Positions 14,621 to 22,960 of a stretch of 46,551 nucleotides of DNA are shown piece by piece. Source of the stretch: Clostridium sp. AF37-5. GTDB lineage: Bacteria > Bacillota > Clostridia > Lachnospirales > Lachnospiraceae. Each line of letters starts with the position of its first letter. The first letter of the stretch is position 1. The stretch covers positions 42,292 to 88,842 of the forward strand of contig NZ_QUDR01000013.1 in assembly GCF_003477605.1 (NCBI RefSeq), given 5' to 3'. The translations under genes and the position numbers were made by a program. The notes under the pieces were generated by a model. That model made no database searches and had not been told where the DNA came from. It saw only the letters and a list, made by a program, of their open reading frames with translations.

Positions 14621-15951
14621 TGCTGTCTTTTTATCGATTGGCGGAAGTCGCCATTTATTCCCTGCTGAATTTTCTTCCTTTTCTTGCCCTGGCACTTTAT
14701 CCGTTCCGGCACAGTCTTCGTTTTTCGATAAAAACAACGTTTTTTTTGATTGTTCTTGTGACAATTTTGCAGCTTTTTCTCGGTGCATGGGCTGCCTTTG
14801 CTCCCGGAAACAACACCGGAACCATCAGTGCAGTAAGCACCATCCTGTATGCTGCTTTTTATTTTCTTGCCATAAAAAAACACTTTGGCAAAACGTTTTT
14901 TACACTTTTAATGATTTCAAATCTTGCGAGCCTCGCTGTGATTTCATCAAAGACCATAGAAAATCTTTTCTTCCCTGACCTCGCCGTACAAAGTTACCGC
15001 TGGTCTTTTTCTCTCATGCTTGCTGTGGTAGAAATAATTCTTGCTATTCCTCTGTTTTTCTATATGAAAAAAATATATACACCGGCAGTAGAAAAGGAGC
15101 CATCCGGCTTTGAGTGGCGGTATTTGTGGGTAATTCCTGCCACCTTTTATGTGATGTGGTATTATGCGTTCTACGGAAATGCTTCCAAATCAAGTCTTGA
15201 AATTGCCCTGCGTCCGAAAAACACGATGTTTTTATTTATTATCAATGTCGGTGCCATTTTCATTTACTATGTCGTTACACGCCTGATTTTGGAGCAGACC
15301 AAAACCCTCCTGCTGACGGAACGCAACCATGAATTGACCATGCAGACGGTACAATACGAAAATTTGCAAGAGAAAATCACAGAGGTGCGCCGAGCCAAGC
15401 ACGATGTCCGCCACCATATCACACTTATGCAGGAATACCTGAATACGAGAAACTATACTGCTCTAAGTGAGTATCTAAAACAGTACAGAATGAGTTTACC
15501 AGACGATACGCCGGTACAGTTCTGCGCAAATCCTGCCGCCAATGCCGTACTTGTATATTTTGCACAACAGGCCAAAGAGCAGGGTATTACCTATCTCGTA
15601 AAAACAGAAATTCCGGAAAAAATCAACATTCCGGAAACCGACATTTCGGTTCTCCTCGGCAACCTGTTGGAAAACGCTGTAGATGCCTGCAAATCGGAAC
15701 AAACACCGGGCAAAAAAATCATCGTCCGCGCAAATACTGACGGCGGCTCACTCTGTATCACCGTAGATAACACTTTCACCGGAACGCTTGCACATACCCC
15801 AGATGGGAATCTTGTTTCCACCAAACATAAAGGACTTGGGCTTGGAACCCGCTCCGTAAAAAATATTGCGAATCAGCATGGCGGCATATGCCGGTTTGAA
15901 ACGAAGGATGGGATGTTTTACGCTTCTGTGCTGTGCCAGATAGGGGAGTGA
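14617..15951 (+). CDS. GHKL sensor histidine kinase (AgrC-like)
   Basis: A 444-aa membrane kinase. About six hydrophobic segments cover residues 8-225. A linker helix leads to the phosphoacceptor region KHDVRHHITLMQEYL (His262 in KHD), and the GHKL ATPase domain holds the N box (LLGNLLENAVDACKS) and G box (GLGLGTRSVKNIANQHGG). Together with the preceding regulator it forms a quorum- or peptide-sensing pair of the Agr type. The ATGA overlap implies coupled translation. Its 3' end overlaps the convergent AraC-HD gene by 34 bp. Confidence 0.92.
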   Translation: MMLSFYRLAEVAIYSLLNFLPFLALALYPFRHSLRFSIKTTFFLIVLVTILQLFLGAWAAFAPGNNTGTISAVSTILYAAFYFLAIKKHFGKTFFTLLMISNLASLAVISSKTIENLFFPDLAVQSYRWSFSLMLAVVEIILAIPLFFYMKKIYTPAVEKEPSGFEWRYLWVIPATFYVMWYYAFYGNASKSSLEIALRPKNTMFLFIINVGAIFIYYVVTRLILEQTKTLLLTERNHELTMQTVQYENLQEKITEVRRAKHDVRHHITLMQEYLNTRNYTALSEYLKQYRMSLPDDTPVQFCANPAANAVLVYFAQQAKEQGITYLVKTEIPEKINIPETDISVLLGNLLENAVDACKSEQTPGKKIIVRANTDGGSLCITVDNTFTGTLAHTPDGNLVSTKHKGLGLGTRSVKNIANQHGGICRFETKDGMFYASVLCQIGE

Positions 15952-16751
15952 GGAGGGCTATCAACTTGAGGCACTTTTATATATCCCACTTTCTTGCTCT
16001 CATCAATATAATCAATCGTCCGCATATTATGAAATCTTTCTGCGAGTTTAATAAGAATGGCTTCCTCTGTATTTTTGTGTTCAATCTGTCGGATTATTTT
16101 TAATACGCCATTCGGCAACTCATTTGCCAAATTAGTATCATTTCCTTTTTCCTTCACATCACAAAACAATCCTGCCAGAACCGTATCACGCTCAGCACCT
16201 AATTCTGCTAACAGTATTGCAACATTTATAGGGTGTGTAACGTATTCCTCTCCCGAATATCTTCTTTTCCCATTATACGCCTTGCATGCCGTCAAATAAA
16301 CATCATGTAATACCTTATCTTCAATTTCAATATCATTTTTTTCTATCGTTTCTTTTAATACCTCAAATAGCTTTTCTTTAGAGGTTCCTACCTCTGTTGT
16401 TTTCAAGAAAATCGGCTCCATATAACTACCTCCTAGACATTTAAATTGTAATTTCATTGCTCTAAGAAGTGATGGTGGGAAACCAAACTCTCTACGAAAT
16501 GATTGTGTAAAAGCGCTATGTGACTTCCATCCGTATTTCACAGCTACATCAATGAGACGCATTCCGGAACTAATATCATCGCATGATTTAATCAGCCTCC
16601 TCCTGCAAATATAATCCATTACCGTTTGATTTGTATAGGATTTGAAAATACGAATAAAATGACATTCGGAATATCCTACTGCATCCGCCAACTGCTTTAC
16701 ACTCAAGTCCTCTTCAAGATGTTCTTCAATATACTGTATGATTTGATTCAT
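15918..16751 (-). CDS. AraC-type HTH fused to degenerate RelA/SpoT-like HD domain
   Basis: About 277 aa. Residues 1-100 are a complete AraC DNA-binding domain with two helix-turn-helices (LSVKQLADAVGYSECHFIRI and the distal FTQSFRREFG). Residues about 125-255 resemble the (p)ppGpp hydrolase domain of RelA/SpoT proteins (GKRRYSGEEYVTHPINVAIL and IKLAERFHNMRTI). The His of the HD pair is Cys197 (LFCDVKE) and the Asp of KLADRLHN is Glu238, so hydrolysis is doubtful and the domain may act as a sensor. The protein ends abruptly after the HNMRT helix with an unrelated tail that runs into the end of the kinase gene, so the 3' end may be truncated. ATG 16751 follows AAGGTG. Confidence 0.75.
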   Translation of the reverse strand: MNQIIQYIEEHLEEDLSVKQLADAVGYSECHFIRIFKSYTNQTVMDYICRRRLIKSCDDISSGMRLIDVAVKYGWKSHSAFTQSFRREFGFPPSLLRAMKLQFKCLGGSYMEPIFLKTTEVGTSKEKLFEVLKETIEKNDIEIEDKVLHDVYLTACKAYNGKRRYSGEEYVTHPINVAILLAELGAERDTVLAGLFCDVKEKGNDTNLANELPNGVLKIIRQIEHKNTEEAILIKLAERFHNMRTIDYIDESKKVGYIKVPQVDSPPHSPIWHSTEA

Positions 16752-16833
16752 AACCATCACCTTCCATTCCACGTGGTAGTTATACTATAAAACAAATTGC
16801 TAGCGTTTGCTGTTTCTAAATTGCTGTTTTCAT

Positions 16834-17325
16834 CTAAAATTCTGGCATATTAACAAATACTATTTTTTCTCCATCAGCAATTCCTGCATATATATCATGA
16901 TTTTTACAGCCAATTTCTAAATAATGTTTTACCACATACTTTGATGTAAATGGCATTTCTAAAGAATTCAATTCTGACAAGTCAAACCACCTGCTGATTC
17001 CTTCACTCGAATGAAAATTGACATCAACTTCATCTTTAAGGTCTGCAAAAAAATAATAATTCTGTCTGATTTCTCCGTTACATCTTCGTAATGTTACATA
17101 CCGCAGTTCCAGATGAGATAAATCTTTTTCCGCAAGTTCTAATTCTTCATTTAATTCCCGCAACACGCATGCTTTTGCATCATTTAATTCTTCCGGTTCA
17201 AAATGTCCTCCAGCAGAGCCTATCCACATATCGTTAACAACTCTGCTGCCCTGTCGATACAAAAGCAGCGCCTTATCACCTTTAAAAATGTACAATGATG
17301 TCATATTTCTTAGTTTTGCCGTCAC
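16834..17325 (-). CDS. Nudix hydrolase
   Basis: A 163-aa Nudix-fold protein. The Nudix box GGHFEPEELNDAKACVLREL followed by NEEL has the REUxEE core but a spacer two residues longer than the textbook motif. A Nudix enzyme would cleave a nucleoside diphosphate linked to another group; the substrate is unknown. GTG 17325 follows GGAGG at about 8 nt. Monocistronic, promoter at 17368-17396. Confidence 0.88.
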   Translation of the reverse strand: MTAKLRNMTSLYIFKGDKALLLYRQGSRVVNDMWIGSAGGHFEPEELNDAKACVLRELNEELELAEKDLSHLELRYVTLRRCNGEIRQNYYFFADLKDEVDVNFHSSEGISRWFDLSELNSLEMPFTSKYVVKHYLEIGCKNHDIYAGIADGEKIVFVNMPEF

Positions 17326-17367
17326 ACTATCACCCTCCGGTTATTGTCTTTATTACTATTTTTAATT

Positions 17368-17396
17368 AAAGTAGCATACCAAGCATATTGAGTCAA
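17368..17396 (-). promoter_or_regulatory. Promoter of Nudix gene
   Basis: Minus strand TTGACT (17396-17391), 17 bp, TACTTT (17373-17368). Confidence 0.6.
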
Positions 17397-17410
17397 GAAT
17401 AAAACTACCT

Positions 17411-18199
17411 CTACACCAAATATTTTTCCACCAGTTCTTCAACAATCTGAGAATTCAAAACTGTCAACTCTGTTTCAAAAGTAAGTATCAGACGTTCTCC
17501 CAGATGAATTCCATTTCTCTGATAAGATTCTATTTTCTTTACAGCAGATTTGGCATACTCCGGTTTGTCCATCATACCTTCATGCTCCCAGTAAATTTCT
17601 TTCCGCGTTTTTTTCGATAAAAATGTAAAATCCGGGTATACCGTACCATATCCTTTCAAATATAGGGGTCTTTCATACTGATATAAAATGTTGTTTCTGT
17701 AGAAATAATCCGCAAGAATCTTCTCTGACTTTGACCTGACACGCTCACCTTTTTCTGTCACAATTTCAGCGGTTCCCTCGTAAAATTCTTTGCCATGATA
17801 TTCGCTGTCATACCACCGAACAAGTTCTTTCTCCCATATTGGCTCAATCGGTGTAACCAATAACTGCCTTTGTGTATGCATCGATGTATAAATCTTTTCA
17901 ATTTCATCATCGGAATAGTCCCTCGTTATCCTTTCTATCTGCCGAAGTCTTGCTTTAGCTTTTTTCAGCACACTCTGATTATACTTCTTTTGAGCAAGCA
18001 GCTTTGGCAGTTCGGAATCTATTTTTGAAATATAAGTTCCTTCATTATCTTCTACACAATGGTAATATCGAATCTTATTTTTGTCTTTCGATATCCGCAG
18101 ATTTCCTTTCGGTACAGATTTCAATTCGTTCTCTACCTTGCTGCAAATCATTTCTAATTCTTTTTGCTCCTTTAATAACAATTTTTTCAATCCTTGCAT
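17411..18199 (-). CDS. PD-(D/E)XK nuclease-like protein, paralogue 1
   Basis: A 262-aa protein of a family I cannot name. The N-terminal half is helical and basic. The C-terminal half has a restriction-endonuclease-like pattern: RSKSEKILAD (Glu159), YPDFTFL (Asp190) and YWEHEG (Glu205, Glu207), followed by a helix with KKIESYQ. The usual Lys of the third motif is replaced by His206/Glu207, so activity is uncertain. A paralogue of exactly the same length lies at 42342-43130 and keeps RSKSE, YPDFT, LEHFGMMD and a terminal YLV. ATG 18199 follows AGAGGTGG. The upstream region carries the 53-bp tandem array. Confidence 0.6.
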   Translation of the reverse strand: MQGLKKLLLKEQKELEMICSKVENELKSVPKGNLRISKDKNKIRYYHCVEDNEGTYISKIDSELPKLLAQKKYNQSVLKKAKARLRQIERITRDYSDDEIEKIYTSMHTQRQLLVTPIEPIWEKELVRWYDSEYHGKEFYEGTAEIVTEKGERVRSKSEKILADYFYRNNILYQYERPLYLKGYGTVYPDFTFLSKKTRKEIYWEHEGMMDKPEYAKSAVKKIESYQRNGIHLGERLILTFETELTVLNSQIVEELVEKYLV

Positions 18200-18245
18200 T
18201 TATCCACCTCTTTCATATGACTTTATTTACAAAATACTTAAATCC

Positions 18246-18516
18246 AGTCAACTGATATATCTATTTTTGTTGACCTTTTCTCGCTTTTCTATTATTTTAG
18301 TCAACTATTTTATTAACTAAAATGACTTGTTTGGGAAAAAATATGATTCCAGTCAACCATTTTACATTCAAAAGTTGACCGCTATCGCAAATATGCAATT
18401 TTAAGTCACCAATTCCCCCAAAAATGGTTGACCGCCATCGCAAATACTCAAATTCCAGTCACCACATCCATCAAAAATGGTTGACCGTAATACAGAAAAT
18501 TAGAATCTAAGTCACC
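18246..18516. repeat. 53-bp tandem repeat array with internal dyads
   Basis: AGTCA[A/C]C occurs at 18246, 18299, 18351, 18404, 18457 and 18510 (steps 53, 52, 53, 53, 53). GTTGACC lies 23 bp after it at 18269, 18374, 18427 and 18480; a decayed form (GACTTGT) lies at about 18324. Each unit therefore holds an inverted repeat (AGTCAAC-N16-GTTGACC). The last three units also share a GC[T/C]ATCGCAAATA core. The array fills the space between rpsI and the nuclease-like gene. Confidence 0.8.
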
Positions 18517-18530
18517 TAAGACCAAAATAT

Positions 18531-18563
18531 AGAAAAACACCGGGAACAATTCTGTTCCCGATG
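18531..18563 (-). terminator. Terminator of rplM-rpsI operon
   Basis: CGGGAACA (18541-18548) and TGTTCCCG (18553-18560) form a perfect 8-bp stem; the minus strand continues GTGTTTTTC. Confidence 0.85.
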
Positions 18564-18587
18564 TTGTAATAATCTTGTTTCCAAAAA

Positions 18588-18980
18588 CTAACGTTTGGAG
18601 AACTGTGGTGCACGACGAGCTTTCTTCAAGCCGTATTTCTTTCTTTCCTTCATACGTGAATCACGAGTAAGGAATCCGGCCTTTTTAAGAATCGGTCTGA
18701 AATCAGCATCTGCCTCATTCAAAGCACGAGCGATACCATGACGGATAGCGCCTGCCTGACCTGTGAAACCGCCACCTTTAACAGTAACTTTTACATCGTA
18801 TTTGTCAGCAGTGTTTGTAGCTTCCAAAGGCTGACGAGCGATGATTTTCAAAGTCTCAAGACCAAAATAATCGTCAATATCTTTTTTATTAATTGTCACT
18901 TTACCGGTACCTGGTGTAAGGTATACACGAGCGATACTGGATTTTCTTCTTCCTGTTCCGTAAAATGTTGAACTAGCCAA
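18588..18980 (-). CDS. rpsI: 30S ribosomal protein S9
   Basis: A 130-aa S9 of normal length. It shows the N-terminal [13 protein letters not shown], the [19 protein letters not shown] core, and the basic C-terminal tail [14 protein letters not shown], whose last Arg reaches the P-site tRNA. It is encoded 25 nt after rplM, the near-universal L13-S9 pairing, and followed by a clear terminator. Confidence 0.97.
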   Translation of the reverse strand: MASSTFYGTGRRKSSIARVYLTPGTGKVTINKKDIDDYFGLETLKIIARQPLEATNTADKYDVKVTVKGGGFTGQAGAIRHGIARALNEADADFRPILKKAGFLTRDSRMKERKKYGLKKARRAPQFSKR

Positions 18981-19005
18981 TGTTATCTCTCCTTTCTACA
19001 CCTCA

Positions 19006-19434
19006 TTAAATGTCCAATGTTTCCGGTTTCTGTGCTGCATGGTTGTGCTCCGGTCCTGCATATACGTGCAGTTTCTTAAGCATCTGGCGTCCCAAAGGTC
19101 CCTTTGGAAGCATACCCTTTACAGCGTGAGTAATTACAAATTCCGGTTTCTTCTGCATCATTTCTCTCAATGTAGCTTCTTTCATTCCGCCTACATATTC
19201 AGAGTGATGATAGTAAATCTTCTGATCCAGTTTCTTACCTGTAACCTGAATCTTCTCTGCATTTACTACGATTACATAATCGCCTGTGTCAATGTGCGGT
19301 GTGTAAGTTGGTTTGTTTTTACCTCTTAATACATTCGCAACTTCTGATGCAAGACGTCCCAAAGTTTTTCCTTCAGCGTCTACAACATACCATTTTCTTT
19401 CCACTGTGGATGGACTTGCCATAAAACTTTTCAT
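19006..19434 (-). CDS. rplM: 50S ribosomal protein L13
   Basis: A 142-aa L13, an early-assembly protein of the large subunit. Landmarks are [34 protein letters not shown], and the C-terminal [24 protein letters not shown] split by normal spacing. The first five residues (MKSFM) are slightly ambiguous; the ATG at 19434 is used because GGAGG lies about 10 nt upstream. It is transcribed from a strong promoter with a 125-nt leader. Confidence 0.96.
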   Translation of the reverse strand: MKSFMASPSTVERKWYVVDAEGKTLGRLASEVANVLRGKNKPTYTPHIDTGDYVIVVNAEKIQVTGKKLDQKIYYHHSEYVGGMKEATLREMMQKKPEFVITHAVKGMLPKGPLGRQMLKKLHVYAGPEHNHAAQKPETLDI

Positions 19435-19560
19435 CCTTGGAATCCTCCTTATTTAGTTCTTGCTTACTAGGTTTTGCAAAACAAAACTGGTTCGGCTGTT
19501 TTCCTTGTTACATGCGTATTCTCGTTACCGGGGCATGGAACGACAAAACACGCCATACTC
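19435..19560 (-). promoter_or_regulatory. 5' leader of rplM-rpsI
   Basis: About 125 nt of untranslated leader lies between the promoter and rplM and contains the 12-bp palindrome GTTTTGCAAAAC (19471-19482). An L13 leader element is known in Firmicutes; whether this leader matches it needs a covariance search. Confidence 0.45.
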
Positions 19561-19564
19561 GTAT

Positions 19565-19593
19565 AGTATACGATACCAAAGTGCCTCTGTCAA
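19565..19593 (-). promoter_or_regulatory. rplM-rpsI promoter
   Basis: Minus strand TTGACA (19593-19588), 17 bp, TATACT (19570-19565): nearly consensus. The -10 region overlaps the palindrome CGTATAGTATACG (19560-19572), and the -35 lies in an inverted GTCAAG/CTTGAC pair. Confidence 0.85.
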
Positions 19594-19763
19594 GATTTTT
19601 TTCTTGACGCAGACCATTTCTTAAGGCCATAATAAAAACAGTATAAAAAAATGAAATAAATGCAACACTTTGACACCAAAATCAATCTAATTATTAGCTG
19701 TGAGGGATTTCACAGAGAACTGTATACAGTATATTCGCACAAATGTGCAGATTGGAGGCACCC

Positions 19764-20273
19764 GTGACAAAAACAGACTGGATTTTCGTACAGCAGGCAA
19801 AAAAGGGCGATTCCCATGCTTTTGCCAGACTTTACGAAATCTATTACAAAGACTTATACCATTTTGCCCTTTATTATACGAAGGACAGTATAACCGCCGA
19901 GGACGCCGTCAGTTCAGCCGTTTTAAAAGCATTTGAGCAATTACATAAACTGCGGAAAAACGATGCGTTCAAGAGCTGGCTGTTCCAGATTACGGCAAAC
20001 GAATGTAAAAAATTATTAAAACAAAAATCCATTTATTTGAGCGATGCGTCATGGCAGGAACCGGCTGCCGCCGAAGATGGCTACCTGACACCGGAAATTC
20101 AGGACGAACTTTCACAGCTAAGTGAGCCGGAACGGCGCGTCATCACCTTATCCGTGTTTGGCGGCTATACCAGCAGAGAAATCGCGGGCATCCTAAAAAA
20201 ACGGGAAGGCTCCATCCGTTCCATCAAAAGCCGGGCACTTGCAAAACTCCGCGAGAAAAATGCGGACTTATAA
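19764..20273 (+). CDS. ECF-type RNA polymerase sigma factor
   Basis: About 170 aa, with sigma region 2 (FARLYEIYYKDLYHFALYYT, then DAVSSAVLKAFEQL) and region 4 (LSEPERRVITLSVFGGYTSREIAG broken over the HTH, then GSIRSIKSRALAKLRE). GTG 19764 is chosen because TTGGAGG lies 5 nt upstream; the longer frame lacks a ribosome binding site. It is followed 17 nt later by its probable membrane-bound anti-sigma partner. It lies between truA and rplM on the opposite strand from both. Confidence 0.9.
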   Translation: MTKTDWIFVQQAKKGDSHAFARLYEIYYKDLYHFALYYTKDSITAEDAVSSAVLKAFEQLHKLRKNDAFKSWLFQITANECKKLLKQKSIYLSDASWQEPAAAEDGYLTPEIQDELSQLSEPERRVITLSVFGGYTSREIAGILKKREGSIRSIKSRALAKLREKNADL

Positions 20274-20290
20274 ACATAAGGAGGTCAATT

Positions 20291-22180
20291 ATGAGCGATA
20301 AAAATTTTGAAGAAAAACTCAAACAGCATTGGCGCGAAGAAGCGGATTCCATTCCGGTTCCGGATTCTCTGCACCCTGCAAAAATAGAAGAAATGATAGA
20401 TAAAAAAATGGAAGTTCCTAAAAAACGCACCCACAAAAAATTGTATGCCGGCATTACTGCGGCAGCTGCTTGTCTTGCGCTTCTTATTGCCGGCACAGCT
20501 TATTACTTTAACACCGGACGGCAATCAGAAAAAGGAACCCCTGTTGCCAATTCGAAGCAAACCACCTCGGGCAGACACGAGTTTGTTGGCAATACCAGTT
20601 ATTCAGAAATTTATGACCTGATTCAAAAATATCATGACAAGCAATCCATGTCCGATATTGCCGCAGAAGATTCAGCATCCACCGGAGCAAAATCCTCGAC
20701 AGGAGCCGAAGACACAACAGCCACCCCCGACTATTCAGAAACGGATCTTCAGGTAAAAGATGTCATGGAAGGCGACATCGTCAAAACAGACGGTTCCTTT
20801 ATCTATACCATGTTAAATAACAACAATTGTGCCAAAATCTGCATATATTCTGTGGAGGGAAAAACTATAGAATTAGTTAAGCAATTTACCCTAAAAAAAA
20901 GATGGGTAGAGGAATTGTATTTAGAAAACAGTAAATTAATTATACTTTCCTCAGACAGCATTGAAGATAATTCAAATGCCACTTGCGGCGTTGCTGATGA
21001 TTGCATTACTTTGAATGAAACCACCTATATAGATATTTACGATGTCAGTACACCGCAAAATGCAAAAAAAATCAAAAGCCTGTCGCAAAGCGGAATTTAT
21101 AAAACTTCCCGCTTTACAAATGGATATCTCTACACTTTTTCTGCCCACTTAATCATGGGTGAATGCAAAAGCGAAAAAAAGATATCTGAATATATACCTT
21201 CCGTAAACGGCAAAACAATGAAGGAAAATAAGATACAAAAAATTGTAGATGACCCTGTAAATAGTTATGTTGTCATGACAAGTGTAAATCTTGCCAAACC
21301 GGATAATTTCTCCGACACCGCGGCCGTGCTCTCAGATTACACCACATACTACATGAGCACATCCCATTTATACCTTGCCAACACCATTTACGAACAATTT
21401 TTATGGAACAGCAGCACAAAAACTGCCATCAGCAAATTTGAATACAAAGACGGCGCATTTTCCTACCAAACAACCAAAAAGGTAAAAGGTCAAATTAATG
21501 ATTCCTATTATATGCATGAATATAAAGGAAATTTTGCTTTCGTCTACACTGACTGGAGGAACGAAACATCGACCAATGGTATCTGCATTTTAGACAAAAA
21601 CATGAATACTCTTGGCAAAATCGATAATTTAGGTAACGACGAAACCATTTATGCATCGTATTACATTGGTTCCATGGCATACTTTGTCACCTACCGCCAG
21701 ACAGATCCGGTATTTGCCGTCGACATCAGCAATCCGAAAAAGCCGGTTGTTAAAGCAAAATTAAAACTGCCGGGCTTCTCCTCTTACCTTCATTCCTTCG
21801 GCGAAAACCAACTGATTGGCGTTGGAATGGCAGGTGGTGATGATGACAAAGTAAAAATTTCTCTCTTTGCCTTAGGAGAAAATGGTTCCGTGACCGAACA
21901 GACAAAACTGCTCCTGCCAAAATATAGCGAAACGGAAGCAGGCAGTAACCACAAATCGGTTTTCATTGATGAGGAGAGAAAGCTTGTCGGCTTTGCCACG
22001 ATAGCTGACACCACACTGCGCTACAAGCTCTATCATTTTGATGGAACTGAATTTAAACAGGTATTAAATGTTCCAATTAAGGAAATGTCAAACACACGAG
22101 GTATACGAATCGGCAATTACTTCTATATCGTTGACAATGCAAAAAAAATCCATGCTTACGATATGCAAACATGGAAATAA
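20291..22180 (+). CDS. Membrane-anchored beta-propeller protein, probable anti-sigma factor
   Basis: A 629-aa protein. A short cytoplasmic N-terminal region (about 1-47) rich in charged residues could bind the sigma factor. It is followed by one membrane helix (about 51-68), an extracellular low-complexity Ser/Thr/Ala/Glu linker (about 72-150), and then a beta-propeller-like domain to the end (repeats such as YIDIYDVSTPQNAKKIKSL and VFAVDISNPKKPVVKAKLKL). Proteins of this type often pair with ECF sigma factors. The anti-sigma role is inferred from gene order and topology. The signal it senses is unknown. Confidence 0.75.
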   Translation: MSDKNFEEKLKQHWREEADSIPVPDSLHPAKIEEMIDKKMEVPKKRTHKKLYAGITAAAACLALLIAGTAYYFNTGRQSEKGTPVANSKQTTSGRHEFVGNTSYSEIYDLIQKYHDKQSMSDIAAEDSASTGAKSSTGAEDTTATPDYSETDLQVKDVMEGDIVKTDGSFIYTMLNNNNCAKICIYSVEGKTIELVKQFTLKKRWVEELYLENSKLIILSSDSIEDNSNATCGVADDCITLNETTYIDIYDVSTPQNAKKIKSLSQSGIYKTSRFTNGYLYTFSAHLIMGECKSEKKISEYIPSVNGKTMKENKIQKIVDDPVNSYVVMTSVNLAKPDNFSDTAAVLSDYTTYYMSTSHLYLANTIYEQFLWNSSTKTAISKFEYKDGAFSYQTTKKVKGQINDSYYMHEYKGNFAFVYTDWRNETSTNGICILDKNMNTLGKIDNLGNDETIYASYYIGSMAYFVTYRQTDPVFAVDISNPKKPVVKAKLKLPGFSSYLHSFGENQLIGVGMAGGDDDKVKISLFALGENGSVTEQTKLLLPKYSETEAGSNHKSVFIDEERKLVGFATIADTTLRYKLYHFDGTEFKQVLNVPIKEMSNTRGIRIGNYFYIVDNAKKIHAYDMQTWK

Positions 22181-22189
22181 AATCTTTAT

Positions 22190-22951
22190 TTAAGGTACTT
22201 CGCGGATTTCTACAAGTACCAATCCTTCCGGCGGGGCCGTAGGCCCCGCTTTTTTACGCTCTCCGGTAGAAAGTGCCTGTTTGACATCCGCTAAGCATCT
22301 CCTGCCCTCACCGATTTCAACCAGCGTGCCGGCAATAATCCGAACCATATTATATAAAAAGCCATTCCCGCGCACACGAATTCGAATCACTTCACCGCCA
22401 TTGCACCCCATTGCCTTTTGCTTATCAAGGGATACCTCGTAAATAGTTCGAACTTTTGATTTCACCTGACTGCCCGCTGAACAAAAGGCTGAAAAATCAT
22501 GCTCGCCAACAAGAAGTTCTGCCGCCTCTTTCATTGCCTCAAAATCCAAAGGATGATATACATGATACGAATACCGGCTGTATATGGGGAGATTGATTTT
22601 CGTATTTAAAATTGTATACTCATACGTTTTTTCTGTATTGCGGTATCTTGGATGATAATCCGATTCCACCTCATCTGACTTTTGCACCCGGATATCTTCC
22701 GGCAGATAATGATTGAGACCAATCGCAAATTTTTCCGCCGGAATCCGGCTGTTTGTGTCAAACACAGCGATATTTCCATACGCATGCACACCGGAATCCG
22801 TGCGGCTCGCTCCGATTATCTCAATGTCTTCTTTCAGCCATTTTCGCAATGCGTCTGTAAGCGTTCCCTCCACAGTCACCGCATTTTCCTGAATCTGCCA
22901 CCCACAGTAATTTGTTCCATCATAAGAAACAATCAATCGTATTCTCCGCAT
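22190..22951 (-). CDS. truA: tRNA pseudouridine synthase A
   Basis: TruA converts U38-U40 of the tRNA anticodon stem-loop to pseudouridine. The 253-aa protein has the catalytic Asp in ASRTDSGVHAYGNIAVFDT, the YEYTILN strand, and the C-terminal GPTAPPEGL motif. It is the last gene of the rplQ-distal ecfA1-ecfA2-ecfT-truA string, 9 nt after ecfT, with GGAGG before the ATG. The codons for AGPTAPPE also encode the hairpin that terminates the convergent operon. Confidence 0.95.
   Translation of the reverse strand: MRRIRLIVSYDGTNYCGWQIQENAVTVEGTLTDALRKWLKEDIEIIGASRTDSGVHAYGNIAVFDTNSRIPAEKFAIGLNHYLPEDIRVQKSDEVESDYHPRYRNTEKTYEYTILNTKINLPIYSRYSYHVYHPLDFEAMKEAAELLVGEHDFSAFCSAGSQVKSKVRTIYEVSLDKQKAMGCNGGEVIRIRVRGNGFLYNMVRIIAGTLVEIGEGRRCLADVKQALSTGERKKAGPTAPPEGLVLVEIREVP
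22231..22255 (+). terminator. Terminator of sigma/propeller operon, inside truA
   Basis: GCGGGGCC (22231-22238), GTA loop, GGCCCCGC (22242-22249), then TTTTTT (22250-22255). This is a textbook Rho-independent terminator on the plus strand, lying within the antisense of the truA 3' coding region. Confidence 0.9.
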
Positions 22952-22960
22952 TTTCTCCTC

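Noticed and set aside
18374..18516. CRISPR-like array (37-bp repeats, 16-bp gaps)
   Set aside because: Repeats diverge strongly, gaps are far too short and similar to each other, and no cas genes are near. Tandem duplication explains it better.
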